Assembly (NCBI GenBank): GCA_013540595.1
Contig: JABXKE010000002.1
Span: 248,050 to 312,049 of the forward strand
Origin: Pyrodictium sp.
Lineage (GTDB): Archaea; Thermoproteota; Thermoprotei_A; Sulfolobales; Pyrodictiaceae
Length of the DNA: 64,000 nucleotides
Direction of reading: 5' to 3'
Each line of letters begins with the position of its first letter. Position 1 is the first letter of the stretch. The notes under the pieces were generated by a model that worked only from the letters and a program-made list of their open reading frames with translations, did not search any database and had not been told where the DNA came from. The translations under genes were made by a program, and so were the position numbers. This document shows, piece after piece, positions 52,459 through 61,475 of this stretch.

Positions 52459-53907
52459 CTAGAGCGTGTACCCGTACACTGTTAATCCATACGCTATTGT
52501 GGGTACAAGCCCTAGTATGAGTGTCAGTATAGCAGCTACCAGTGCTGCTCTTGCACGTATCCTCGGCTTGGCTGCTTGGTATTCGGAGTCCTCGAGAGGC
52601 TGGAATAATTGATATATGAGGTAGCCATAGTAGAATGCTGCTATCACAAAGTTCACTACAAGTAGCACAGCAAGCAATGGGTTTGCTGTAGCTGCCGCTT
52701 TTACGATGTATACTTTGCCCCAGAACCCTAGTGTTGGTGGCATACCCATGAGACTTGCAAGCGCGAAGACTAGGGCTGAAGCTGCTACCGGGTCGCGCCA
52801 TAGTAGACCCCGTAGGGGTTTCCACTTGCACTCTGGATACTCACAGTATACGTCGAGTACTGTGAAGCTAGCAAGCTTCGATAAAGCGTAACCTGCTGTG
52901 TGGAGAGCTATACCGGCAAGGGCAGCCTTATTGTCTACGCCGGGAACCTTTGCGAGCAGGGCTATGCCCATTATTAGGTAGCCTGCTTGTGCTATAGAGC
53001 TGTATGCGAGCAGCTTTTGTGGTGAGTCACGGATAGTTGTCAGAGCACCTATGTTTCCAAGAAACATTGTAAACACTGAGAGTGTTGCTGCAACACTTAG
53101 GAGTACGAAGGGGGCAGCAGAAGCATAGGGTATGATGAGCTTAACTACTAATAGTACTGCAAAAATCTTAGCCATGGCACTTATCATAGACACTACTATA
53201 GGCTTGATATTACCATAAACGTCAACAACCCAACCATGGAATGGGACAACTCCCATCTTGAACCCTATAGAGACAATGATTAGGGCTATTATTGGTAATA
53301 GTAACGCCTTGTCAGATACCAGTACTTGCGCTCCTATACTACTGCTACGAGTAGACCCGTAGTATAGTTGGACAGCTAATAGCAATAGTATTGTCGCGAC
53401 GGATCCCATTACAGCATACTTCATTGCTGCTTCAGCGCTAGTATTATCCTTGTACAGAGCCACTAATACGTAGCTGGAAACAGCCACAAGTATCCATGCA
53501 ACATATGCCATGTATAGTGACCCAGCAAGCCCTGCCGCTAAGACGCCTAGAGCTAGAAGTCCTATCACGGCATAATAGGCCTCTCCAGACTCCCACTTAT
53601 CGACAACACCTCCTGTTGCTAGAGAGCCTAATCCAACAACCATCATGCCTATGATTAGTAAATAGAGGGCAAACTGGTCGAGAAGTATAGCGCCACCGAA
53701 TGCTTTAACGTAGTTTACGCCTGCTATAGTACTGTACCCTAAGTAGGCTAGTATTATGAAGCTTACAAGAGCTGATACATAGAGTGACAGCCTAGCTATT
53801 TTAGAGCCTAGCAAGGGTGTTACTAGGCTTGTAAACATGTAAAACAGTGTAGCGACAACAATGCCTGCTTCAACCGTAGTAACAGGGTCGCCTAGTATAG
53901 ATGCCAT
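52459..53907 (-). CDS. nuoN: Complex I (Nuo-type) antiporter-like subunit N
   Basis: A 482-residue, about 14-helix proton-translocating subunit. The antiporter core is visible: a helix with SIGFKMGVVPFHGWVVDVYG, lysine/histidine regions MISAMAKIFAVLLVVKLI, and SPQKLLAYSSIAQAGYLIMG. Placed last in the operon, and of NuoN length, so I call it N; M and L are separate upstream genes. ATG 6 nt after GGGGTG. Confidence 0.85.
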   Translation of the reverse strand: MASILGDPVTTVEAGIVVATLFYMFTSLVTPLLGSKIARLSLYVSALVSFIILAYLGYSTIAGVNYVKAFGGAILLDQFALYLLIIGMMVVGLGSLATGGVVDKWESGEAYYAVIGLLALGVLAAGLAGSLYMAYVAWILVAVSSYVLVALYKDNTSAEAAMKYAVMGSVATILLLLAVQLYYGSTRSSSIGAQVLVSDKALLLPIIALIIVSIGFKMGVVPFHGWVVDVYGNIKPIVVSMISAMAKIFAVLLVVKLIIPYASAAPFVLLSVAATLSVFTMFLGNIGALTTIRDSPQKLLAYSSIAQAGYLIMGIALLAKVPGVDNKAALAGIALHTAGYALSKLASFTVLDVYCEYPECKWKPLRGLLWRDPVAASALVFALASLMGMPPTLGFWGKVYIVKAAATANPLLAVLLVVNFVIAAFYYGYLIYQLFQPLEDSEYQAAKPRIRARAALVAAILTLILGLVPTIAYGLTVYGYTL

Positions 53908-53939
53908 ACTATCACCCCTCTAGCCTCTGACGCCATACA

Positions 53940-55961
53940 TCACGTTATGATTACGAAAGCTGAGATTACAGCTGCTAAAACTACTCCCACAACGAAGTAT
54001 GTTAAGTAGTCACGCATATCACCAGACTGTAGACTGCGTACCTTCTCACTGAGTATAGCCACTTGTGAAGGCATAGACGTCTGGAGCCCAGTGTCATACA
54101 CGTTCTCTACTATATGGACGCGCTTGATGAGGAATAGGCCTACTGCTGGTATGGCCTCATGTGCTAGCCTATCTAGGGCCCTCTCCACGACTGATAGCAG
54201 TTCTGCAAACCTTTTACCTGGATACACTATTACTCTATATATTATGGCGTTTAAGAACCATCTATCATACAGGAAGTCCTTGATGGTTCTCAGTGTCGGG
54301 CTTGACTCAATATCTATTCTTAGGCCTCTCATGTAGAGAGCTATTGTGCTTAAGCCTAGTATGCTGGCAGCAGTACCCATAACCATTAAGCCCATCTCAG
54401 CCTCTACTTCGTGTAGGCCTGCTGCTAGTGCTATATAATGCTCTATCCAGGGCCATGCAAGGCCTAGGCCTAGGCTTGCTATGCCTAGTATGAAGTACGG
54501 GTAAAGCATCAGCTTGCCTGGTTCGTGTGGGTGGCCGTGCCCTCTGTACTCGCCTAAGAACACGTAGTATAGCATTCTGCTAGTATAGATTGCAGTGAGG
54601 ACCGCTGTTATAAGAGCAAACATTGCAGCTTCATGACTCATGAGGCTGATAGCGTGTACTGCTGCATCCTTACTCCACCACCCGCTAAATGGTGGTAGAG
54701 CAGCAAGGCTCAGTGCTGCTAGTAGGAATGCTGCAAAGCTTAAGGGCATGTACTTCTTGAGGCCGCCCATATCATCCATGTATCGTGAATGGACAGCATG
54801 TATCACAGCACCAGCTACCAGGAAGAGTGTTGCCTTGAATACTGCGTGACTTACAAGGTGAGCGAAGCCTCCAAATACACCCTCTGCTGCATGGCCTGCT
54901 GCCGCAGCTGCGAATACTGCTGCAAGCATGTAGGATAGCTGGCTAGCAGTAGAGTAGGCTAGTACAAGCTTTAACTCGCGCGCTACAAGCGCCATTGTAG
55001 CTGTTGCAAAGGCTGTAAACAATGAGAGCCAGGCTAACCCCGTATAGGCCTCCTTCACGCTCGCATAAGCTATCAGTGCTGGTGCTAGTATTGGTGTTAG
55101 CCTTAACGCAAAGTATACACCTGCTTTAACCATTGTGGCAGCATGTATGAGCGCTGAGACTGATGTTGGGCCAGTCATCGCTGTCACAAGCCATTCGTGG
55201 AAGGGAAACTGTGCACTCTTCGCTAGTGCACCGAGATAGAAGAGGATAAGCCATATGGCTGCAATACCCTTGACGACTAGGGGTACCAAGGCCGATGACT
55301 CGTGAGCTAGCGCTGATATGGATACAGTTCCTAGTAAGGCGTAGACTACGCCTATACCTATCAGCATGCCTATATCGCCGACACGTGTGAAGCTTATTGC
55401 CCTAAGAGCGCTGTGTGTTGGTGTGAACCACATTGGTACACCCAATCTTTTCCTTCCAGGATCGCCTACCCACGCCTCTTCCCTATCGTCGAAGTAGAAG
55501 CCTATGAGGGCCCAGCTTGATATGCCTGTTCCCTCCCATCCTATGAACATAGCTATTAGATCATCAGCATAGACTAGTAGGAGCATGCTTGACACGAAGA
55601 ACGTGTAGAAGATCCAGTACCTGCTGGCACCCCATTCACCTATGTACTCGACGCTATACAGCGCTATGAACAATGAGAGTACAGCTACTACAAGACCCAT
55701 GATAGCTGATAAGGTGTCCACTCTTAGAGCGAACTTGACACCAAGGCTTGGAAGCCAGTCCACACTGAATACACTACCGTGCTCTGCATGTACACCAGTC
55801 GCTACAGCAATGACTGAGGCTAGAGCGGCAACACCTATACCCGCAACTCCAGTCCACGCCTTGTACTTCCAGTTTAGCCCTAATAGGGACTCGAGTATCA
55901 CTAACACTGTAGCAGTATAACCCGCTATCACTGCTACGAATGCAGCCATAGCAGCATCCAT
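53940..55961 (-). CDS. nuoL: Complex I (Nuo-type) antiporter-like subunit L
   Basis: A subunit of about 673 residues, the longest of the three antiporter-like proteins, with NuoL features: VDTLSAIMGLVVAVLSLFIALYS, FIGWEGTGISSWALIGF, AKSAQFPFHEWLVTAMTGPTS, SALIHAATMVKAGVYF and a long C-terminal extension after about residue 500 (the lateral helix region). The ATG at 55961 lies 6 nt after GGGGTG and is preferred over a GTG six codons upstream. Confidence 0.88.
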   Translation of the reverse strand: MDAAMAAFVAVIAGYTATVLVILESLLGLNWKYKAWTGVAGIGVAALASVIAVATGVHAEHGSVFSVDWLPSLGVKFALRVDTLSAIMGLVVAVLSLFIALYSVEYIGEWGASRYWIFYTFFVSSMLLLVYADDLIAMFIGWEGTGISSWALIGFYFDDREEAWVGDPGRKRLGVPMWFTPTHSALRAISFTRVGDIGMLIGIGVVYALLGTVSISALAHESSALVPLVVKGIAAIWLILFYLGALAKSAQFPFHEWLVTAMTGPTSVSALIHAATMVKAGVYFALRLTPILAPALIAYASVKEAYTGLAWLSLFTAFATATMALVARELKLVLAYSTASQLSYMLAAVFAAAAAGHAAEGVFGGFAHLVSHAVFKATLFLVAGAVIHAVHSRYMDDMGGLKKYMPLSFAAFLLAALSLAALPPFSGWWSKDAAVHAISLMSHEAAMFALITAVLTAIYTSRMLYYVFLGEYRGHGHPHEPGKLMLYPYFILGIASLGLGLAWPWIEHYIALAAGLHEVEAEMGLMVMGTAASILGLSTIALYMRGLRIDIESSPTLRTIKDFLYDRWFLNAIIYRVIVYPGKRFAELLSVVERALDRLAHEAIPAVGLFLIKRVHIVENVYDTGLQTSMPSQVAILSEKVRSLQSGDMRDYLTYFVVGVVLAAVISAFVIIT

Positions 55962-55985
55962 AAGTGACACCCCACCCACGAAGCT

Positions 55986-57515
55986 TTACGCTGCGTAGAC
56001 GGCTGATACGAGCTGGGCTAAGGGGTCAGCAAGCAGAGCTATTGCTATGAAGAATAACGCGCCAATAAAGCCTATGATTATTAGTGGAGCAATGAGGTCA
56101 GCGTGCTCTTTCTCTGCATGCTCTGAGACTCTTGCTGCAGCTGGGCCAAATTCGCCTAGGAACATGCGTCTGAATGCCTGGAAGCTGTAGATTACTGTGA
56201 GCGTCATAGCAGCAATCACGGCTACTGCGCCGAGAGCAAACAGAGTTGATGAGAGGCCGTGTGCCCAGCGGGCATAGCCGAATACTAGGTAGACTTCACT
56301 CCAGAGCCCCAGCGTTGGTGGAAGCCCTGAGATGAGCATGAAGCCTATTAGAGCTATTGAAGCTGTGAGTGGTAGGCGGCGCGCAAGCCCGCCAAGCTCT
56401 TCGAGTTTCCTAGTGCCTACTAATGCTATCAATACACCAGCCGTGCCGAAGAGGATAGCCTTTCCGTATGCGTGAGCAGCATAGTGGAGTATTGAGCCCG
56501 TAACGCCCTCCCGGTTAGCAACGGCAAGTCCTAACAGCATGTAACCCATCTGTGACACGCTACTGTACGCGAAGAGTCTCTTGGTGTCCTTCTGTACGAG
56601 TACTAGGAAGCCTCCATAGAACATTGTTGCCAGAGCCCATAACAGTAAGATCCACGAGACATCACTCCAGACACCATTGAAGAATCCAAGCCCAGCCCTT
56701 ACTAGTGCATAGCCTCCTAGACCTATGAGGAGTGGGCTTAAGAGAGCTGAAACTGGTGTAGGAGCTTCAGCGTGCGCGTATGGGAGCCATAGATGCAAGC
56801 CAGCGTATGCCGACTTGACACCGAGACCTACGACTATTAGCGCAAGTGCTAGTAGGCTACTTGACACAGCCACGACGTAGCCTTTGCCAGGCACATAAAA
56901 GTCGTAAGCACCTATAATGAATAAGCCTAACAACAGTAGCAAAGCACCAATGTGAGTCCATACAAGATAGATTAAGCCTACTCTAAGCCTATCACCATAA
57001 CCATAAAGTATGATGAGGACAGCGCTTGGTATTAGCGTAAGCTCAAGGAATAAGTAGAATAAGACACCGTTACTTGCTAGTGCTGCGCCAAGCATGCCTG
57101 CCGTGAAGAACTGGTATAACGCAAAATAGAGACCCCAGCTTTCCTTGCCTAGTTCATGGAATCTATGCGCCATATATGGGTAGGAGTACCATGCGATGAG
57201 CATTGATACAAGCACAACAGACAGGGCTACAGGCGCTGACACACCGTCTAAGACTAGGCTGAAAGTACCTATTCCAGGCAATGTAGTCCACACAGGGTCG
57301 ACTACAGTAGCACCAGACAAGACCTCGCGGAAAGCTGGTAAAGCAACTAATAAAGCGAGTATCCACGATGAAACCGTTAGTATAGTGTGAGCCTTGCCGC
57401 TCATCTTGTTGCCAGCGAATAGGCTTATGAATCCTGATATAAGAGGTATGACGAATGCTAACCAGAGTGCTGGGTAGTTTAGGACTGTTTCGCCGATGCC
57501 AGCCACGTAACTCAT
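55986..57515 (-). CDS. nuoM: Complex I (Nuo-type) antiporter-like subunit M
   Basis: 509 residues with about 14 helices. NuoM-type motifs: LFLELTLIPSAVLIILYGYG (with the conserved membrane glutamate), VKSAYAGLHLWLPYAHAEAPTPVSALLS, and TKRLFAYSSVSQMGYMLLG, then HAYGKAILFGTAGVL. ATG 7 nt after GGTGAAA. Follows nuoK by 36 nt and precedes nuoL by 24 nt, the same operon. Confidence 0.88.
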   Translation of the reverse strand: MSYVAGIGETVLNYPALWLAFVIPLISGFISLFAGNKMSGKAHTILTVSSWILALLVALPAFREVLSGATVVDPVWTTLPGIGTFSLVLDGVSAPVALSVVLVSMLIAWYSYPYMAHRFHELGKESWGLYFALYQFFTAGMLGAALASNGVLFYLFLELTLIPSAVLIILYGYGDRLRVGLIYLVWTHIGALLLLLGLFIIGAYDFYVPGKGYVVAVSSSLLALALIVVGLGVKSAYAGLHLWLPYAHAEAPTPVSALLSPLLIGLGGYALVRAGLGFFNGVWSDVSWILLLWALATMFYGGFLVLVQKDTKRLFAYSSVSQMGYMLLGLAVANREGVTGSILHYAAHAYGKAILFGTAGVLIALVGTRKLEELGGLARRLPLTASIALIGFMLISGLPPTLGLWSEVYLVFGYARWAHGLSSTLFALGAVAVIAAMTLTVIYSFQAFRRMFLGEFGPAAARVSEHAEKEHADLIAPLIIIGFIGALFFIAIALLADPLAQLVSAVYAA

Positions 57516-57551
57516 TACCTTTCACCACCACAAACATATTTTACGCGAAAT

Positions 57552-57866
57552 TTAACCTTTTATTTCACGTAAGGCATCAACATCTAAACTATACTTTCTA
57601 CGATAGACTAATACAAGCAGAGCAGAGACAATAGCTATTTCAGCTATGGTCAAAACTATTGTTGCTATCAATAACGAGTAGAATCCCGAATCAACACCAA
57701 CTACATACCCTATAAAGGCTGCCGATAGTATTACAGAGTTGAATATCATCTCAACAGAGATGAGCAATCTTACAAGAGTCTTGGAAGTCATAACGCCATA
57801 CAAACCAGCACTAGCAGCAGCTACGCTTGCAGCATACACCAACGCGGCCATCACATCAGGGTTCAA
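57552..57866 (-). CDS. nuoK: Complex I (Nuo-type) subunit K
   Basis: A 104-residue, three-helix subunit. The essential membrane glutamates fit the helix KTLVRLLISVEMIFNSVILSAAFIG and VLTIAEIAIVSALLVLVYRRK. TTG start 6 nt after GGTGTAA. It is separated from nuoJ by an unusual 138-nt gap holding a perfect palindrome and a TATA-like stretch, so a second promoter for K-M-L-N is possible. Confidence 0.88.
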   Translation of the reverse strand: MNPDVMAALVYAASVAAASAGLYGVMTSKTLVRLLISVEMIFNSVILSAAFIGYVVGVDSGFYSLLIATIVLTIAEIAIVSALLVLVYRRKYSLDVDALREIKG

Positions 57867-57969
57867 CGCTTACACCACCACTCCCTTAAATGGCGCAACG
57901 CCCCTTGCTATGAGCCATTCTGAGCTAAAACGTTTGAGATCAAAATAAAAAGCTTGCTTCTAAGGTTTC

Positions 57970-57985
57970 CATGTAACATTACATG
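57970..57985. promoter_or_regulatory. Palindrome in the nuoJ-nuoK gap
   Basis: CATGTAA-CA-TTACATG, a perfect 7-bp inverted repeat with a 2-nt spacer, lies in an AT-rich 138-nt gap inside the nuo operon. On the minus strand a TTTTTATTTTG stretch follows at about 57940-57950 and could act as a TATA box or T-rich terminator. A regulator site or attenuator is possible; neither is shown. Confidence 0.4.
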
Positions 57986-58004
57986 AAATCTATTCAAAAA
58001 AGAT

Positions 58005-58493
58005 TTATTTCGAGACTGGCCTACGTGCTATGGCTATAGCTTCAATTATGACTGTTGCTAACGTGACAACTATCAAGATAGTACAGTACCAGCACTCAAA
58101 CAATTGCCTGGATACTTCACTGATAGTCGCCTTAAAGCTGGGGCTACCAATGGTTGCATACATGAATACTGGTGCTTGCAGTATGAATGCAGCAGCGATA
58201 GCTAATAGTAGCCTTTCAGGCTTCCAAGGCTGTGGCTCAATATGCCGGCCAAGTAACATCATTACTATGGCTATTAGCGTTATTGATGTACCAATGTACA
58301 CTATTACGTGGAATGCTGATAAGTAAGTATACCCTATAAGCGCTAATATGGATGCCACACCCAGTGCGGAAGTGACTAGTCCTAATAGGATGTAGAAGGC
58401 CTTTTTAGCAACTACTATACCCATAGCACCTACTACAACTGCTGCTATAGCAGTTACGAATGCCGCATCCCATATGACTTGGGGTCCTTCCAT
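58005..58493 (-). CDS. nuoJ: Complex I (Nuo-type) subunit J
   Basis: About 162 residues and five helices with the NuoJ pi-bulge helix region (LLGLVTSALGVASILALIGYTYLSAFHVIVYIGTSITLIAIVMML, read across its parts). The ATG at 58493 lies 7 nt after GGTG; an adjacent ATG-like codon at 58496 lies in the stop of nuoI. The upstream gene overlaps, so J and I are translationally coupled. Confidence 0.85.
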   Translation of the reverse strand: MEGPQVIWDAAFVTAIAAVVVGAMGIVVAKKAFYILLGLVTSALGVASILALIGYTYLSAFHVIVYIGTSITLIAIVMMLLGRHIEPQPWKPERLLLAIAAAFILQAPVFMYATIGSPSFKATISEVSRQLFECWYCTILIVVTLATVIIEAIAIARRPVSK

Positions 58494-59011
58494 CACTTCT
58501 CACCCTCAACACTCTTAACAACTTCATAGCGTAACCCTACGTCTTCGTCAATTACGGGTTTAAGCTTAGGCTTAGCAGATTTCTCCTTCTCTTTAATCCT
58601 CTTACTCCACAGAGTCCAGTCTATGGGGTCCATATTCATGGGCTTTACTTCACTGTAGACCTCATCGTGTACATAGCTGTAGCTCAGGGCGTCAACGGGG
58701 CATATGTCGACGCATAGGCCACAGAATATACATCTACCAACATTGTATCCTGGCCGCATCTTTTTGTCTCCGGGAACCCTGTACATCTTGATAGCTCTGG
58801 CAGGGCATATTTGAGCACACAAGCTACAACCTATACATGTATCGTAGTCGTATAGTATGAAGCCCCTATAGCCTTCAGGCCAAGCCTCTTCATAGTCGGG
58901 AAACATCAGTGTCATAGGGGGCTTTGTCATCCTACGAAGTGCTGCACCGATAGCGTCTATGTGGGCTTTGATAAGGTTTATTCGAGGCCTACTCGACTTC
59001 TCTTCGCCCAT
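58493..59011 (-). CDS. nuoI: Complex I (Nuo-type) subunit I, ferredoxin-like
   Basis: 172 residues carrying two 4Fe-4S clusters (N6a/N6b): CIGCSLCAQICPARAIK and CIFCGLCVDICPVDAL. These pass electrons toward the quinone site. The C-terminus is long and charged. ATG 7 nt after GGTGG. Being the most peripheral cluster protein encoded here, it may receive electrons from ferredoxin or a soluble partner, since NuoE/F/G-type subunits are absent. Confidence 0.92.
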   Translation of the reverse strand: MGEEKSSRPRINLIKAHIDAIGAALRRMTKPPMTLMFPDYEEAWPEGYRGFILYDYDTCIGCSLCAQICPARAIKMYRVPGDKKMRPGYNVGRCIFCGLCVDICPVDALSYSYVHDEVYSEVKPMNMDPIDWTLWSKRIKEKEKSAKPKLKPVIDEDVGLRYEVVKSVEGEK

Positions 59012-59026
59012 CGTTAACCACCATGT

Positions 59027-60043
59027 CTAGGGCGTGTATACCACGTGTACAGCTGCCGAAATGACCAGAGAGGCTAGAGCTAGAGGGAAGAGACGCGACC
59101 AAAACATTGATGCTATCTGGTCTATCCTCATACGCCCATAGACGCTTCGCAGAAATATCGCTATAAGCATCAAGACTATAGTTTTGATGAATACCGTAAG
59201 GCTGCCGAGCAGGACACCGTCGAATGGCATCCAGCCTCCTAAGAAGAGGTCTGAGAAGAGGAGCATTAGTGCGTAGAGCTTGCCATAGTCGAGAGCCATG
59301 TTTAGTACGAAGAGGAGCCCTGTGTACTCAGTGTATGGGCCTTGTACTATTTCTTGCTCGCCTAGGACCACGTCGAATGGAATTCTGTCCGTCATTAATA
59401 GTGCTGCAACAAAGAAGAGGAAAGCTGCAATAGGATTCACCACTATGCCTGGTATACCAGTTCTAATTTGCATGGTAACTATCTTGTTTATGTCCAGTGA
59501 CCCGTACATCATTGCCGTGGCAAGCAAGCTAGCAAGAAGCGTGACTTCGCCAGCGACAGTAACTAGGATCTCTCTACCAGCTCCAATGTAAGTGAACTTA
59601 TTGTTTGAGGCCCAACCCATGACAGCTATGACTATAGGTATTAACCCGAGCAACGCGAAGGGAACAAGCAGGCTTACGCTTGACGAGAACCCGTAGACGC
59701 CTGGGCCACCTGGTATAACTGCAAGGCTTGCAGCGACTATGGCGAACGCGAATATGGGTGCTGCAACATAGGCCTTCTTCTCGACTGTGACAGGGACTAT
59801 GATCTCTTGGAACGTTATCCTTATACCGTCAGCTAAGAGCTGCAGAGCTCCGCCAAGACGTCTCGCAACATAGAGAGGGCCCACTCTCATCTGGACTTTT
59901 GCTGCAATCTTTCTCTCAGCCCATATTATGAATAGAGCTACAGCAGCAAAAGCCCCAAGGCCAGGGTATACTAGCGGTGCAAGGACGCCTCGGAGAAGCC
60001 ATTCCGGCAAGCCAGTCTGTGTTGCAAGCTGCTCTAGCACCAT
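59027..60043 (-). CDS. nuoH: Complex I (Nuo-type) subunit H
   Basis: The membrane subunit at the quinone cavity, about 338 residues and eight helices. Signatures: WAERKIAAKVQMRVGPLYVARRLGG, LQLLADGIRITFQE, MTDRIPFDVVLGEQEIVQGPYTEYTG. I place the start at the ATG at 60043, 8 nt after GGTG; the upstream ATG at 60067 would add eight residues without a ribosome-binding site. It is 25 nt from nuoD. Confidence 0.92.
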   Translation of the reverse strand: MVLEQLATQTGLPEWLLRGVLAPLVYPGLGAFAAVALFIIWAERKIAAKVQMRVGPLYVARRLGGALQLLADGIRITFQEIIVPVTVEKKAYVAAPIFAFAIVAASLAVIPGGPGVYGFSSSVSLLVPFALLGLIPIVIAVMGWASNNKFTYIGAGREILVTVAGEVTLLASLLATAMMYGSLDINKIVTMQIRTGIPGIVVNPIAAFLFFVAALLMTDRIPFDVVLGEQEIVQGPYTEYTGLLFVLNMALDYGKLYALMLLFSDLFLGGWMPFDGVLLGSLTVFIKTIVLMLIAIFLRSVYGRMRIDQIASMFWSRLFPLALASLVISAAVHVVYTP

Positions 60044-60067
60044 TACACGCTCACCCTCAGCCTCCAT

Positions 60068-61273
60068 CTAACGGTCTGCTTCGGGAGGGAAGTAGTCAAG
60101 GCTACCATAGATGGCTGGGAAGTCCATGAGTGTATGGCCTACAGGGAGGACTGTAAATAGGATCACGTTGCGAGCGGATGGGGTTACAACTCTGAGTCTA
60201 TAGGGTTTGATGTCGCCGTTGCTAACAAGGTAATATGTTATTTCGCCATGACCCATTTCTGCTCTAGTAATTACTTCGCCGGCTCTAGTCTTAAGCCTAA
60301 CATAGCCGCCCGGAAGCTTAATGAAGCCTTTTTCAAACCAATGCCTCACCTTGGGGGGTATCCCCTTAGTAAACCTCTCATTGATTATGGGTCCCTCCGG
60401 AAGCTCTTTTAGGGCTCTCTCAATGAGGTCAAGGCTTACTTCGATTTCTCGTAGTCTAACCCATATCCTCTCCAACGCGTCGCCATGCTTCCCAACAACT
60501 GGCCTAAAGTCTAAGTCAGGATAAGCAGCATAACCTATGAGGCGCGCGTCGTAATACACTCCTGAAGCCCTCAGGTTAGGTCCGGTTGCCCCAAGTGATA
60601 TTGCCTGCTCTTTCTCGAGTACACCAACGTTCTCTAAACGGCCTCTTATCACTGGATTATTGTAGAATATCTTGTCATACTCTTTAAGCCTCTTCAACAT
60701 GTACCGTTTTGCCTTAGCGAACTCGTCCTTGAATCCTTGTGGGAGATCCCTCCTAACACCACCAAACACGCTGTATGTGTGTGTTAGCCTCGCGCCAGTA
60801 AGCATGTTAGCCAAATGGAGGAATACCTCTCTATCGCCAAAAGCCCACATGTACATCGTCGAATGGTTTAGGAATATGCCTCCAAGACCAAGTCCGTATA
60901 AGTGGCTTGCAATACGGTTTATTTCACAGAGTATAGTGCGCAAGTACTTTGCACGAGGAGGCGGTTCTACATCTAGGAGTTTTTCAACAGCTTCAATATA
61001 TGGGAGAGTGACATTACACGCATCAATTATAGTCATGCGTTCTATTAAGCTTATTACTCTGACGTATTCACGTGTTTCAGACAACTTCTCTATAGTCCTA
61101 TGGACATAACCTATGTCTGGGTCTACCTTGACAACAACATCGCCATCAAGGTAGAGGATCATCCTCATATGCCCAGATGCTGGGTGCTGAGGGCCAATAA
61201 ATAGCTCCACAATCCTATAGCCCTCACGTTCACCGACTTCGCGGCCGTACATGCCAGGCAGCTTAATCGCCAA
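60068..61273 (-). CDS. nuoD: Complex I (Nuo-type) subunit D, 49-kDa-like
   Basis: 401 residues. IGPQHPASGHMRMILYLDGD at the N-terminus and a C-terminal DFPAIYGSLDYFPPEADR are typical of NuoD. The four nickel-binding cysteines of hydrogenase large subunits are missing, so this is a quinone-reducing complex I subunit rather than an energy-converting hydrogenase. Other conserved stretches: IGYVHRTIEKL, LCEINRIASHL, and TGPNLRASGVYYDAR. TTG start 5 nt after GGGGGGTT. First gene of the D-H-I-J-K-M-L-N operon. Confidence 0.93.
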   Translation of the reverse strand: MAIKLPGMYGREVGEREGYRIVELFIGPQHPASGHMRMILYLDGDVVVKVDPDIGYVHRTIEKLSETREYVRVISLIERMTIIDACNVTLPYIEAVEKLLDVEPPPRAKYLRTILCEINRIASHLYGLGLGGIFLNHSTMYMWAFGDREVFLHLANMLTGARLTHTYSVFGGVRRDLPQGFKDEFAKAKRYMLKRLKEYDKIFYNNPVIRGRLENVGVLEKEQAISLGATGPNLRASGVYYDARLIGYAAYPDLDFRPVVGKHGDALERIWVRLREIEVSLDLIERALKELPEGPIINERFTKGIPPKVRHWFEKGFIKLPGGYVRLKTRAGEVITRAEMGHGEITYYLVSNGDIKPYRLRVVTPSARNVILFTVLPVGHTLMDFPAIYGSLDYFPPEADR

Positions 61274-61297
61274 GTTAACCCCCCAGCCCGTGTACTT

Positions 61298-61316
61298 GTG
61301 CTAGCGTGTCTAGCAC
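61298..61316. promoter_or_regulatory. Operator-like palindrome and TATA box in the divergent nuo promoter
   Basis: GTGCTAG-CGTGT-CTAGCAC, a perfect 7-bp inverted repeat with 5-nt spacer, lies in the 202-nt region between the two divergent nuo units. It is directly followed by AATAAATA (61318-61325), which on the minus strand reads as a TATA box; the predicted minus-strand start falls within the palindrome, a typical repressor position. For the plus-strand unit, TAATTAAAG (about 61423-61431) is a candidate TATA box. Inferred from position only. Confidence 0.45.
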
Positions 61317-61475
61317 GAATAAATACTGTCATGTCCCCTCAATGTTCGGCTTAAATGCCACTGTAACCTTTCTACGCGCTACATTTATTAATTTTATCTC
61401 GACACAATCGGGTTACCCGGGAAGCTAATTAAAGCCTAGAGAGTAGCGATGAACTCTAGGAGAGAGGGGGTACAT

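Noticed and set aside
60068-61273. Hydrogenase large subunit instead of NuoD
   Set aside because: The two CxxC nickel-binding motifs are missing, and the N- and C-terminal signatures are those of complex I.
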